A stretch of 64,000 bases of DNA from Papaver somniferum (GCF_003573695.1 NC_039368.1:85960455-86024454), one strand, 5' to 3'; positions 8,798 to 20,123 are shown, numbered from the stretch's first letter. Program-made: numbers and translations. Notes: a model not told the origin generated them from the sequence alone.

Positions 8798-10867
8798 ATG
8801 CCCAAAAGGGCTTGGAAAAGAAATATTGTTGGCCATTTGATTAGTGACGAGCCTAGAAGTTCTTCTTGTGAAAGCGAGGAGCTCGAAGACTCTTCTTTTG
8901 AGAGCCCTATTTTTGGAAACTTCAGTTTTGAGAATCTGTCTCTTCGTGAGGAAAGTACCCCTAGTACTTCAGCTGTGCCAGCGATGGCAACTTTGAAAGA
9001 TTACATGTTCCCAACTAGGACTAACCGAGCTTCGTGCATTAAATTGCCAGCCAGTAAGGCTAATTTCGAGATAAAACCTACTATTCTTCAGATGATACCT
9101 ATATTCTTAGGAAAAGATGATGAGAACCCTTATTTTCATATTAGGGACTTTGAGGAAATTTGTGGAACAGTTAGAATAAAAGACCTTACTGATGAAGTTT
9201 TGAAACTTAAGATGTTTCCCTTTTCCTTGAGAGATAAAGCCAAGACCTGGCTGAACAACCTACCACCTGAATCCATTGAAACATGGCAGGAACTTGTTGC
9301 TGCTTTCTATATGAAATTCTACCCTAAGCATAAAACTGCAGCTGTTAGGCAGAAAATTAGTGCTAGTGTGCAACAAGAGGTAAAGTCTCTTTATAGGTTT
9401 TTAGAGAGATTTAGTGATCGTCTATCCCAGTGTCCTCACCATGGATTTGATAAGATGAAACTTGTAGAGATTATTTATAATGGTTTAGACTATTCGACCA
9501 AAGCCATGGTTGAGTCTATGTGCGCAGGTGAGTTCACTAGTAAAAATGTTGATGATGCTTTTACCTTCTTAGGAGCTATCGCTGAAAAATCCCAACAGTG
9601 GGAGTCTTGTGTTGAACCCCCTAAAAGACTCTTGGTCAGTAGAAGTAGCACTAATGTGGTAGACACAAGCTTAGGGTCAGATGCTAAGTTTGCTGCTTTG
9701 TCTAGAAGGTTAGAAGCTTTGGAATTCAATCAGCCTAAACATAGGTCTCTTGTTGAACCTGATGATAGGATTAGAGACTCTAACGTCTCTAGTTGTGGAG
9801 TAGAACCCAGTAACTCTTTTCTGGAAGGCCATGTTAGTGAAGAACAAGCCCATGCTGTCTATAACAACGCTAGGTTTGAAAACCGTCAGAAGTTTGACCC
9901 ATACCAAGAGACCTACAACCCTGGTTGGATAAACCATCCTAATTTTTCTTGGTCTAAGGGCCAGAATCAAGGTCAACCTAGTAATTCGCAGCCTCCCCCA
10001 GGTTTTGGTTATACTAAGAACTCTTCAGGTCAAACCCAGTTCCAGAACCCTTCTGAGAATAGAATGACTAGATTAGAGGAATCTTTTAACATACTAAAAA
10101 AGAGCCAGGATATGCTATCACAAAGCCAGGAAATGTTAGTAAAGATCCAGGATAATTTTCAACAAGAAACCAAGCAGGATTTGAAGAATAATTCCCAGTC
10201 TCTTGCTAAATTAGAACTCCAAGTCGGCCAAATCGCTAAGTTCCTTACTAAGAGAGAAGATGGAAGATTTCCTAGTCATACTGATCCTAATCCAAAAGGA
10301 GATAAATCCTACAATCATGTGAATTCTATTACAACCCTTAGGAGAGGAAAGAAAGTTGACAATAAGGTCACCATGCCTGAAAGTGAACATGCTATAGTTC
10401 ACCCTTCTGAGCCAGAAAATGAGGAGACTGATAGAGTTTCTAAAGAAATCAATGAGGGTCCTAATGAGTCCGGCTTTCTTCCCAGAGCCCCATTCCCACA
10501 ACTGTTAGTTCCGACTAAGGAGTCCAATTTTAATGATATATTGGAGGTTTTTAAGCAGGTTACTATCAACCTCCCATTGTTAGATGCGATTAAGCAGATT
10601 CCCGGTTATGCCAAGTTTCTTAAGGACTTGTGTACAAGAAAGCGTAAGCTTAGTGTCCAAAAGAAAGCCTTCCTAGATAGTCATGTGAGTTCTATTATTC
10701 AGAATACCGCTACTCCTAAGTATAAAGACCCAGGATCCCCTACTATCTCTTGCACAATAGGTAAATACCGTGTCGAGAAAGATTTGCTTGACTTAGGAGC
10801 CAGTGTGAACTTACTGCCGTACTATGTGTACCTTAAGTTAGGACTTGGTGAGAAGAAACCTACCTAG
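8798..10867 (+). CDS. gag: Gag polyprotein with N-terminal part of protease (Athila type)
   Basis: 689 codons from ATG 8798 to TAG 10865-10867. Residues about 1-75 are Ser/Glu-rich. About 95-265 form the retrotransposon Gag domain (motifs PIFLGKDDENPY, KTWLNNLP, FYPKHKTA). About 340-395 is Asn/Gln/Pro-rich with the Athila-like YNPGW...HPNFSW signature (about 372-383). About 415-480 is a Leu/Gln/Lys coiled coil with repeated KSQDML-like units. The aspartic protease core DLGASVNLLP is at about 666-675; most families have DTGA or DLGA here. No CCHC knuckle is seen. The start is chosen because it is the first ATG after the predicted leader splice acceptor. The frame continues past the TAG without a shift into the ORF that follows. 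Gag forms the cytoplasmic particle in which reverse transcription occurs. Confidence 0.9.
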   Translation: MPKRAWKRNIVGHLISDEPRSSSCESEELEDSSFESPIFGNFSFENLSLREESTPSTSAVPAMATLKDYMFPTRTNRASCIKLPASKANFEIKPTILQMIPIFLGKDDENPYFHIRDFEEICGTVRIKDLTDEVLKLKMFPFSLRDKAKTWLNNLPPESIETWQELVAAFYMKFYPKHKTAAVRQKISASVQQEVKSLYRFLERFSDRLSQCPHHGFDKMKLVEIIYNGLDYSTKAMVESMCAGEFTSKNVDDAFTFLGAIAEKSQQWESCVEPPKRLLVSRSSTNVVDTSLGSDAKFAALSRRLEALEFNQPKHRSLVEPDDRIRDSNVSSCGVEPSNSFLEGHVSEEQAHAVYNNARFENRQKFDPYQETYNPGWINHPNFSWSKGQNQGQPSNSQPPPGFGYTKNSSGQTQFQNPSENRMTRLEESFNILKKSQDMLSQSQEMLVKIQDNFQQETKQDLKNNSQSLAKLELQVGQIAKFLTKREDGRFPSHTDPNPKGDKSYNHVNSITTLRRGKKVDNKVTMPESEHAIVHPSEPENEETDRVSKEINEGPNESGFLPRAPFPQLLVPTKESNFNDILEVFKQVTINLPLLDAIKQIPGYAKFLKDLCTRKRKLSVQKKAFLDSHVSSIIQNTATPKYKDPGSPTISCTIGKYRVEKDLLDLGASVNLLPYYVYLKLGLGEKKPT

Positions 10868-12539
10868 ATGACACTCCACTTAGCTGATAGGTCTGTGAAA
10901 ATTCCTCGTGGTGTGATCAAGGATGTTCTTATTGAGGTCGACAAGTTTATATATCCGGTGGATTTTGTTATCCTAGATACCCAGCCTGTCCCTGACCCAG
11001 AGAACCAAATACCAGTGATTTTAGGTCGCCCATTTTTAGCAACATCCAATGCGATCATTAATTGTCGAACTGGTATTATGAATTTTTCTTTTGGTAATAT
11101 GACTATTGAGATGAACGTATCTCATATTAGTAATCTACCCTCTGAACTGGATGATTCGATCATAAAAGAAGTGAACATGATAAGAACATTAGTCGAGGAA
11201 TCATTACCAAACACGTTGATAGAAGATCCATTAGAGAAATGCCTAGATCACTTTGGGATTGATTTTGATGATGATAGTGTGATTAATGAGGTGAATGCGT
11301 TGTTAGATTCAACCCCTTTGATAGAAACTAGTAATGGATGGAAACCTAAGTTCGAACCTCTACCAGTTTCTAAGTCTACCCTAGTTCCTTCGTTAGAAGA
11401 GCCTCCTAAGTTGGACCTTAAACCATTACCAAATACCCTGAAGTATGTGTTTTTAGGCCCGTCTGAGACTTTACCTGTGATTGTTGATCCCGACTTGGAT
11501 AGTGATCAGGAAAGTAGACTAGTAATCATCCTTCAAAATAACCAGGAAGATGTAGGGTGGACCATAACAGACATTAAGGGTATAAGTCCTACTATTTGTA
11601 TGCATCAAATTTATTTAGAGGAAGATACCAAACCTTCTAGGAAGATGCAACGTCGACTAAACCCTAATATGAAAGAAGTAGTTCGAACTGAGGTACTTAA
11701 GTTGTTAGATGCATGCATTATCTATCCTATTTCAGACAGTAAGTGGGTCAGCCCCGTTCAGGTTGTTCCCAAGAAATCCGGTAGTACTGTAGTCCATAAT
11801 GATAACAATGAGTTAATCCCAACCCGAGTGACCACGGGTTGGCGTGTCTGTATTGACTATAGGAAATTGAACAAGGTCACTAGGAAGGACCACTTTCCCC
11901 TTCCCTTCATCGACCAAATGCTAGAGAGATTAGCTGGACATAGTCACTATTGCTTTTTAGATGGCTACTCTGGATATAATCGGATTGTTATTGTCCCAGA
12001 AGACCAAGAGAAAACCACTTTTACCTGTCCCTTTGGTACCTTTGCGTATAGACGCATGCCTTTCGGGCTTTGTAACGCCCTTGCGAATTTTCAGCGTTGC
12101 ATGATGAGCATATTTTATGACATGGTAGAACGATTCTTAGAGGTCTTTATGGATGATTTTTCAGTGTTGGGTTCTTCTTTCGATGAGTGCTTGCATCATT
12201 TGTCATTAGTTTTAACTAGGTGTAAGGAAAAGAATTTAGTGCTTAATTGGGAGAAATGTCACTTTATGGTTCGTTCAGGAATTGTTTTAGGGAATATCGT
12301 ATCTTCTAAGGGTATAGAGATAGATAAATCCAAAGTTGACCTTATTAAGACTTTACCAGTACCAAAAACCGTAAGAAATATTAGGTCATTCTTAGGGAAT
12401 ACTGGTTTTTATCGTCGATTCATTAAGGATTTTAGCATGATTGCTAGACCTCTTTGCAATTTGCTTGCAAAAGATGTTAAATTTGTCTTTGATGATGCTT
12501 GTTTAGAGGATTTTGAGAAGCTTAAGACTTTACTCACTA
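10868..12539 (+). pseudogene. pol: Protease C-terminus and reverse transcriptase (inner element pol)
   Basis: In the same frame as gag, separated only by the TAG. Residues 1-75 complete the protease, including the flap-side block IPVILGRPFLATS typical of retropepsin-like domains. A linker follows to about residue 265. RT spans about 290-560: VCIDYRKLNKVTRKDHFPLP (about 327), RRMPFGLCNA, and the catalytic FMDD at 427-430, followed by the connection region (SFLGNTGFYRRFIKDFS). Sequence then runs into N at 12540, so the RT-RNase H junction is missing. No frameshift is seen before the gap, so only the TAG at 10865 blocks a Gag-Pol product. The TAG may be a recent mutation or a read-through site; I favour mutation. 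Confidence 0.9.
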
Positions 12540-12772
12540 NNNNNNNNNNNNNNNNNNNNNNNNNNNNNNNNNNNNNNNNNNNNNNNNNNNNNNNNNNNNN
12601 NNNNNNNNNNNNNNNNNNNNNNNNNNNNNNNNNNNNNNNNNNNNNNNNNNNNNNNNNNNNNNNNNNNNNNNNNNNNNNNNNNNNNNNNNNNNNNNNNNNN
12701 NNNNNNNNNNNNNNNNNNNNNNNNNNNNNNNNNNNNNNNNNNNNNNNNNNNNNNNNNNNNNNNNNNNNNNNN
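12540..12772. other. Assembly gap
   Basis: 233 N followed by a run of C (12773-12786). The C run is probably a gap-edge artefact, because the RNase H coding frame resumes right after it (…[17 protein letters not shown]). The real distance across the gap is unknown. Confidence 0.95.
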
Positions 12773-12786
12773 CCCCCCCCCCCCCC

Positions 12787-13431
12787 ATAGTCCAGGCACC
12801 CAACTGGAACCTACCCTTTGAGATCATGTGTGATGCTTCAGATTATGCTATCGGTGTTGTGCTAGGTCAGCGAGAAAACACATTACTTCATGTGATTTAC
12901 TATGCTAGCAAAACTCTGAATGATGCCCAGTTGAACTATACCACTACGGAGAAGGAACTGTTAGCTATTGTGTTCGCCTTAGACAAATTTAGACCTTATC
13001 TCTTAGGTTCTAAGGTCATAATATTTACCGATCATGCTGCTTTGAAGTATCTTCTTTCAAAGAAGGATTCTAAACCTAGATTGATTAGATGGATCCTATT
13101 GTTGCAGGAATTTTCCTTAGACATTAGAGACAAAAAGGGTGCAGAAAATATAATAGCAGATCACTTGTCTAGGCTTGTAGTGGATATCCCTGATGATTCT
13201 CTTCCAATTAGGTATAGTTTTCCTGATAGACAATTATTCTTTGTTACCCAATTACCTTGGTATGTGAATATAGTAAACTATCTTGTTACTGGTCGAATGC
13301 CCCAACATTGGGGTAAACAAGATCGTTCTAGGTTTTTAGCCGAGGTTAAGTACTTCTTTTGGGATGATCCTTATTTGTTTAAGTATTGTCCAGACCAGAT
13401 TATTAAGAGATGTATACCTGAGAGTGACTAG
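12787..13431 (+). pseudogene. pol: RNase H domain of inner element pol
   Basis: About 210 codons, open from the gap to TAG 13429-13431. Ty3-type RNase H features: [14 protein letters not shown] (catalytic Asp), [23 protein letters not shown] (Glu) and [11 protein letters not shown] (Asp), then [16 protein letters not shown], which ends the domain. The following linker (about residue 130 on) leads towards the integrase zinc-binding region. RNase H degrades the RNA strand during reverse transcription. It is part of the same polyprotein as RT, cut off here only by the gap. Confidence 0.9.
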
Positions 13432-14528
13432 TCCAGTATTATTTCCTTTTGTCATGATCATTAAGAAAACTGTTGATAAGATATTGCAGTGTGGATTCTA
13501 CTGGCCTTTGTTGTTTTAAAGACTCCCACAGTTACTGTGTTACTTGTGAGCGTTGCCAGAAATTAGGAACCATTTCCCGTAGGAACATGATGTCGTTAAA
13601 CCCTATTTTAGTTATTGGGGTGTTTGATGTGTGGGGTATTGACTTTATGGGTCTGTTTCCTAATTATTTTGGTAACTTATACATCCTTGTTGCTGTAGAT
13701 TATGTATCTAAATGGATTGAGGCGGTTGCGTGTAAAACCAATAACCATAGGGTTGTGATTGAGTTCTTGAAACATAATATACTTACACGTTTTGGTACAC
13801 CGCGAGCTATAATTAGTGATGGAGGGTCGCACTTTTGTAATGGACCTTTTAGGATTCTGATGAAGAAATATGGTATTACACATAAGGTAGCTACCCCGTA
13901 TCATCCGCAGACTAGTGGTCAGGTAGAGGTTTCAAATAGGGAGATAAAACGTATTTTAGAGAAAACAGTTAATCCTAATCAGAAAGACTGGCCGTCTAGG
14001 CTTACTGATAACTTATGGGCTTACCGTACTGCGTTTAAGACTCCAATTGGAATGTCGCCTTATAGTCTTGTGTATGGAAAGGTATGTCATTTACCTGTGG
14101 AGAACATAGAGCTTATTGGGCTTTTAAACAGCTAAATTTTTCACTTGACAACGCAGGAGCCCATAGGAAACTCCAACTCAATGAATTGGAAGAGATTCGT
14201 AGAGATGCATACGATAGTGCTAAGGAGTACAAGAACAAAATGAAACTTGTGCATGATAAAAAATTTTTTAAGAAAGTCATTTTCTCCAGGTCAAAAAGTT
14301 CTTCTGTATGATACCCGCTTGCATTTTTTCCCTAGGAAGTTACGTTCTCGGTGGACGGGTCCTTTTTTTATTGTTCGCACTGTTTTTCCTCATGGAGCTG
14401 TTGAGATCGAGACACTAGATGGTAGTAGTTCTTCGAAGGTTGACGTACAAAGATTGAAACCCTTTTTAGAGCCCTTGCCTATAGGTGATGTTGAGGAGGT
14501 CCCTCTGGAGGACCCTGTGTACCATTGA
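13432..14528 (+). pseudogene. pol: Integrase, frameshifted (inner element pol)
   Basis: The zinc-binding HHCC region (13432-13570) is degraded: only [11 protein letters not shown] remains clear, after a stop and a shift near 13431-13520. The catalytic core is intact in one frame: GIDFMG (first Asp, about 13639), ISDGGSHF (second Asp, 13818) and QVEVSNREI (Glu, 13926), giving the exact D-x35-E spacing. The frame is lost near 14098 (VCHLPVE|HRAYWAIK-like), resumes in a second frame to about 14275 and in a third to 14528. The C-terminus has the GPF/Y motif ([11 protein letters not shown]) and VQRLKPFLE. No chromodomain follows. Integrase would insert the cDNA with 5-bp staggered cuts, which agrees with the TSD GAGCC. 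Confidence 0.9.
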
Positions 14529-15732
14529 TTGACCATCGAGGCAGTTGTATGTTGTATATTAGTTTTTGATTTTCTCTCTCTTCACCCAGGTACTATCTTT
14601 GTAACTTTTCCTCGTGTTATTTTAATTTTGGTATTACTCTTTCATTAGAAACATTGAGGACAATGTTAGATTTAAGTTTGGGTGGTGAGGATGAAACTTT
14701 TTGTTAGCTTTTAGTTGCAATAAATAAACTTCAGAGCCTAGAAATTTATGTGTATTAAGGATGGCACTAACCAATCTAAGTGGATGGAAGCATCTTGGTT
14801 GTAGGAGTCGAGGAACCAATCTGATTAGATGGCAACATATAAAGAGTCTATTTATAAAAGCACAGAGCTCAGGTGTTAGAAATAACATGATAGTTTCACC
14901 ATATCTCGTTGAGTCCTTTTCACTTCTGTTTTTATTTTTTTCATTTTAAACTATGTTTCTCTAAGTGATTAGGTGGGGCACACGATTCAAGTTGTTACCA
15001 CTGCTAGGGTGAAATAAAGTGATTGAGTTACTTTTTATAAAAAAAAGACCGGACTATTTAGACCAATCAGAATAAATTTTAACACTTGGATAGCAATATG
15101 TGTGTGTTCTCCCTGTTTCCGTCGCCTAAGCAAGCGTGGAATGCAGGACCCTTGGTAACTATCGTGTAATCTGATGACAAGAAGCATGCGCTTGGATCCA
15201 AAAGATCTATTCATGCCGTTAAAAAAAAAGATTATTGTTCTATGTAGTCAACCACTAGTTCCCTTGTATATGCCAGTTTGTTGATCTAGATTTAGGTTAT
15301 CGACCACTGGTTCCCTTGTATATGCCATTTGTGTTGATATTAGTCAGACCGGTATCTCAGTCCATTCGGATAGGTTCATTTTGGCAGTGGCCTTCAGACA
15401 GATATGTGAAACATCGATCATTCGGTTAACATCAAAACCATCTACATTTTTCTCTATTTCCATTTTCTTATTCTTTCCATATGATTAGTTTGACTCCAAA
15501 TATGATGTCCATAGTGCAACTATCTGAGTAGAGCTCTGTCACTTATATATGAATTTTAGTATGCTTGAGTGCAAACTCGTGTACAACAATTGGAATTTCG
15601 CATCAGGGTACTTCTTCCTATAGTCAATGATTATATGCCAACCAAGGAGATTCTTTAGTGCCTTCCAAAGTACGACGTAGATGGCTAAGGTCTGGAGTAA
15701 ACGTTTTGTGGGTACACCTCTGGTAAACCCTC
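14529..15732 (+). other. 3' noncoding region of the inner element
   Basis: About 1.2 kb after pol without an env-like ORF. 14650-14900 contains GAGGACAATGTTAGATTTAAG, matched on the minus strand at about 17800 in the outer element and, more distantly, at about 27715 in the third element. 14985-15040 matches 5930-5870 (minus). The homology with the outer element shows that the two share this untranslated region. Confidence 0.75.
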
Positions 15733-15768
15733 CCGAGACTATATCTCGGTCACTAGGGCCACCTAGTG
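15733..15768 (+). other. Paired-hairpin module upstream of the 3' LTR (inner element)
   Basis: CCGAG (15733-15737), 7-nt loop, CTCGG (15745-15749), one T, then CACTAGG (15751-15757), loop GCCA, CCTAGTG (15762-15768). The second stem is a perfect 7 bp here. Same architecture as 5303-5336 (minus) and 29337-29370. Confidence 0.6.
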
Positions 15769-15819
15769 AGTTAGAATTTTTATTTTTCTAGATTAATTTT
15801 GCTCGAGGACTAGCAAATA

Positions 15820-15835
15820 ATAAGTTTGGGGTATT
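15820..15835 (+). promoter_or_regulatory. Polypurine tract of the inner element
   Basis: AAGTTTGGGGTATT directly before the 3' LTR start TGATAGACAC, in the same position and nearly the same sequence as in the outer element. Confidence 0.7.
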
Positions 15836-17487
15836 TGATAGACACATTTTTGTTCTAAATTTTCCTCAATGTATGTATTGTTGGAACTCGATTTTTGTAC
15901 TAATATTTTGTTTTTATGTATTTTTGGAAAAAAAATATTGTCGGAAAATTAGGCTCGAAAAGTTGTGCAGAGCACCCCCGGAGGACATTTGATATTCGGA
16001 CTCCCATGTGTTGGATAAGAGGCACCTCAATTACTAAGGGGCACCTCAGGGCGTCAAATATTATTCGCACCCCACAGCTGGTTAAAAAGCAGCCCTTCTT
16101 CTTCATTTGAATTTCAAACTTGACGGGAAAGCTTGCAGTTCACGGGCAGAATTTGGTTTCGAGTTTCGGTCATGTTTTAGAGAGATTCAATGGCTGAAAT
16201 TCTTTGGGATGAGTTGTTTGTGCGTAACAGGCGTGGTACCAGGGCAGTTCGTGCAGGGAGAAATATGTCACCTGAATAACTGCTGAATCGAGTTTGGGAA
16301 GATTTTGTGGGGATTCTTTCATGGTTTTGGACTTGTGTGGGTCTGTTAAGACGAAACAGGACTAGTAACTCGATTGGTTTGAAGTCAGAACGAAGTTTAC
16401 TCGGTGTTTCAATAAAACAGGGGAGTATGTGAGCAACTGAGGTATTCACGGCATTTCAGCGTGTTTAGACGTGAAATGCTCGTGTTTGGTCGCTGAAGAA
16501 ACGTGGAGGAGTGAAGTAAATAAGATTTAGCATTGATTGATAGCGTGATAGATTGAAAAAGAGAAATAAAATATTCCCGCAAATATTTTCTTCATTGCCG
16601 AGTAATGGAAGGATTATTTGCAATTATGATATGATATTTTGGGGTTGTTTGATTATAACTAGAAGCTGGGGCTCAGAGAAGAGGGTACAGAGAGTTTGGG
16701 GAGATTACAGAGCATCACAGAGGCGAAAAATTGATTACTAGAGAGACCTGCTGCTGCTGCTTCCATTGAAGAACACAAAGAATATTGGACGCCTAAGGAC
16801 AGTCGTTCATGCTAGAGTGATAACGACTCACAGCCGAGGGTCGCAGGAGACAGTCTTAAAGCAACAGTAACAGTGACAGGAAGCTTTTATCGTTCTTTGT
16901 AACAACTCGGTTTGTAACACTTATAACTGTTACAAACCCGGTTTTTATTATATTTCTCCCATTTTCATCATTAGTAAACCCTTTGAGCAATACTAATGAT
17001 TTTTTAGCGTGTTTCCAACATGATGATGAGCTAATTCTCTCACAACCAAGGCAATGAGGAAGCTATTTACGCATGAATAATTGCTAATTATTTATTTTCT
17101 CTAATTTATAATTAATAATTCACTCAATCACTGCTTCTGCAGAGTTTTTAATTGTTTGCAAAATTTTCTTCATTAGTTGTGATTCCATTAGATAGGTTAT
17201 GCTTTGTTTAGATAATCTATGCTTAGGGGATACAATTAATTTTTGAGAATTTGCCTGATTATTTGTGAATTAAGAAATAAGGGATTTAAAAGATAATTAG
17301 AGTTCTACATTATTTACCATAATTTATTCATGTGTAATAGTAGAATCTGTGTCTTGGTATTCCTAATATTTTGAAATCAAATTTTGATCTAAGTTTTGTT
17401 TGTTTCTAAAAAATTTTATGTCTAAAATTATTTGCTTTCACAAGTATCAACGAATCTTTTACTACAACTCAATTGAAAATATCATCA
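15836..17487 (+). repeat. 3' LTR of the inner element
   Basis: 1652 bp, TG...CA, ending ATATCATCA directly before the GAGCC TSD copy. It is shorter than the 5' LTR, mainly because a short segment near 16235 (matching about 6336-6384) is missing. Many point differences from the 5' LTR indicate that the insertion is not very recent. Confidence 0.95.
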
Positions 17488-17969
17488 GAGCCCCACCTGA
17501 TCACTTAAAGAAAAATATTTTAAAGAGAAAACAAAAAAAAAAACGAAGTGAAAAGGATTCAACGAGATATGGCGAAACTACCATGTTTTTTTTTCTTCTA
17601 ACACCTGAGTTATGTGCTTTTATGAATAGACTCTTTAGATGTTTCCATCTAATCAGATTGGTTTCTCAACTCCTACAACCAAGATGCTTCCATCCACTTA
17701 GATTGGTTAGTGCCATCCTTAATAAGCATAAATTTCTAGGCTCCGGAGTTTAATACAATGTAACCAAAAAGTTTCTCCCGCACTTCCAAACTTAAATCTA
17801 ACATTGTCCTCAATGTTCTAAAGATAAAATTAAAAGCAAGAACAAGGAGAAAATCTTACCATTTGAAGCAAAAGAATAAAGTAAAGATATTGTCGTGTTG
17901 CATGAGCATGGGTTACCTCCCAATAAGTGCTAAGTTTAATGTCTTCATCCAGACATAAGAAAGAATGAA
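17488..17969 (-). other. Outer element internal sequence, post-ORF region
   Basis: The minus strand is homologous to 14640-14950 of the inner element (AACATTGAGGACAATGTTAG; GGATGGCACTAACCAATCTAAG; GATGGAAGCATCTTGGTTG). It begins with the GAGCC TSD copy. No ORF is supported. Confidence 0.7.
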
Positions 17970-19602
17970 TCACCTAGAATCGTATAGCAATAGCCGGAAC
18001 AACTGTGGGTCTTTTGCATCAAAAAGTTTTATCACAGACAAAAGGAAACTGCAATAAACCAAGAATAAATATAGCACACCCTTGCCTAGTTTCTTGTTTA
18101 AAACAACTACATCTAGTTGTGGTTCAGGTTCAGGTTCAATAGAGGGGTCTAAATAAAATATTTTCATGGGATGCACCTCCTCATAAGGAAGATCCGAAAT
18201 ATCAGGTTGTAAAGTCAGCAAAAACTCAAATAATAATTTAGAAGCACATAACAATAACCTGAATAATTGAGGATCCTCATAGTCAATCATATTTGACTTA
18301 AAAAGTTGGCCGCAATGAAAGTGGTGGTCATTCTTAAGAAAATGTATCGTTTTTATTTTCCTAAAGTGTTTAGGTTTAGTCTCAAAACTTAATAATTGAC
18401 ACATTTGAAACTCATGCGTTCCCACATTTGGAAGACAAATATTTGGTGGGAAAACAAATTCAATATGGGTATCATAGCCTGGATGGGTTTCTAACAACTG
18501 GACTTCTTCCTGGACATCATTAGGTTCGGGAAAATATGTCTGAAGATGATCTTGTAAAATGGTAAAGGTACATATGCAAGTCCCAAGTGAGGGATATTTG
18601 TAAGAGATAAAGGTAAGTCACGGGGAGAATGATAATCACCCCTAAACTTAGAGTTTCGGGTGTCTCTAGATAGACTAGCTACAATTTCCCTAATTTCTAG
18701 ATCGTCAGAATTCTAAAAATAGTCAATTGCTTCTTTTAGGTTATACACAGGTGATGCATCCTCACATATATTTAAAGGCTCTATGAGTTCATCTTCTTCG
18801 TCTAAGACTACTATTTCTAAATCCTTGGAATCTAAAACATAATTCTCAGGGTAAACTCGTTCCTCTAAACCATTATCGACTTCGTAATAAAAAGGAAATT
18901 CTACGTCATCTAAAGAAGTGGTATCTCTAGTAAAATCCTCGTCCTTTTGAATAGGTGAATAATCATTAATATTATCGGGATTTGAACCAGAAATAACACT
19001 ATCATCATAAAGTTCATTTGAAGTAACAAATTCCTGATCACTAATATCAGATTCTTCATCAACACTATCCTCATCATAATCATCATGATAATAATATGAA
19101 AATGGTTGAACCTCATCTAAATAGGTAGTGTTACCAATTCTAACCTCATCTTGATTATGAAAATAACTATCCTCATTTTCAAGGGTACTATTAGAAACAC
19201 TGTATTGAAAATTAAGACTATCTTGAGCCATTTTTCCGCAATCCTATTTGTACTCTTAGTAGATTGCTTAAGAGTATCTTCTAGAGACATCTTTGTTAAT
19301 TTCTCGTCTGGAAAAATGTTACAGGTTTTCTTCACAAATAAGGTATAAATCTTGAGAGCCTCTTCTAGAGAAATAGAGGGATTGTTTTGCTCGTATGACT
19401 GGTGGGTGTGCGAATAGTAATTGGGCTCACTCTGGTATGAACCATAACCTTGAAAAGGGGATGTTCCCAACCACTATTCATATGGTCAAAATTGTAGTGT
19501 CCATTTTGAAAATCGGTTGGATATTCTTTGTATTGGCTATTGTAATACCAGATCGTTATTCTTTCATGCAGGGGATTCGTGGGTGTGAGTTTTCATACAA
19601 AA
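17970..19602 (-). pseudogene. Non-Gag-Pol ORF of the outer element: Tyr/Gln/Asn-rich, acidic protein
   Basis: Read on the minus strand. An open frame from about 19602 contains YNSQYKEYPTDFQNGHYNFD and continues, after a one-base loss near 19470, as a second frame with TSPFQGYGSYQSEP and YYSHTHQSYEQ, then SLEEALKIYTLF and ESTNRIAEKW-like text. A further shift near 19230 leads to a strongly acidic segment (19231-18713) with YYHDDYDEDSVDEESDISD and DYSPIQKDED. After a stop at 18713, a C-terminal frame (18497-17970) has FVFPPNICLPNVGTHEFQMC and EVHPMKIFYLDPS. Total length is about 500 codons. It has no Gag, zinc knuckle, protease or RT. It occupies the position of gag-pol. Function unknown; the third LTR element encodes a similar product (26226-27560). 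Confidence 0.6.
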
Positions 19603-20123
19603 TAAAACCCACTGACAGGGGATTTGTGGGTGGATAGAGTCTTATCTCCCGTACCGGACGAGAGATGAACCGTTGAAGTCGACTCAAGCCACCGACTTCT
19701 GTGTCAGTGTACGAACCTGAGGGGCTGAGACAGTATCGTAACTGTCGTGCTTCCCTGCAAACAGTTCATATTTAATTTTAACCCTTCCTTAGGGTTTAAA
19801 AATAATAATGTTCCAATGTCCAAAAAGTAACCAAAAAGATGTCCAAAAATAAAAAGAAAAATTACAACAAAGAAATCCCTAATACAATTTCCAAAAAAAT
19901 AAAAAAATAAAAAAAATAATTATGTACAAAATCTTCTTCTTCACTCCTTTCGGATTCCTCTTTTCTTTCCTTCTTTGGTGATGCTTTCCTTTTATAGCAC
20001 TTTTTCTTTCCTTGTAGCTTCTCTCCAAATATGAAAATAATCGAAAAATACCAAAGGAGTAAAAGAGAACAAAAAATTCTAAATAAAGATAAAGTAAATC
20101 TAAAACCTAAAACCAAATACAAA
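19603..20123 (-). other. 5' leader of the outer element
   Basis: 19640-19790 (minus) aligns with the leader block 8040-8175 of the inner element: AAATATGAACTGTTTGCAG, CAGCCCCTCAGGTTCGTACA, GAGTCGACTTCAACGG. At the inner splice-donor position (GGAGGTAAGT) the outer copy reads GGAGATAAGA, so the donor GT is lost. 19860-20120 is a purine/T-rich segment resembling 7690-8030 (AAAGGAAGAAAAGAGG-like). Confidence 0.6.

Larger units (their letters stand above)
5928..17487 (+). mobile_element. Inner Athila-lineage Ty3/gypsy retrotransposon (gag-pol bearing)
   Basis: The perfect TSD GAGCC is at 5923-5927 and 17488-17492. LTRs 5928-7636 and 15836-17487 begin TGATAGACAC and end ATATCATCA. A primer site lies 5 nt after the 5' LTR and a polypurine tract before the 3' LTR. 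Coding order is Gag, protease, RT, RNase H, integrase, as in Ty3/gypsy. Gag has the Athila-like YNPGW/HPNFSW motif and no CCHC knuckle; there is no chromodomain and no env-like ORF. It is inserted into the outer element of a related subfamily, in the opposite orientation. A TAG in pol, frameshifts in integrase and an assembly gap mean this copy is not visibly autonomous. Confidence 0.95.

Noticed and set aside
12513..12827. Frames reading through the N gap
   Set aside because: Sequence unknown; apparent Pro or Gly runs come from the C artefact.
14529..15732. env-like ORF expected in some Athila elements
   Set aside because: No frame of useful length, no membrane segments; the region is noncoding.
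5928..17487. Chromovirus assignment for the inner element
   Set aside because: No chromodomain after integrase; primer site and Gag motif fit Athila.
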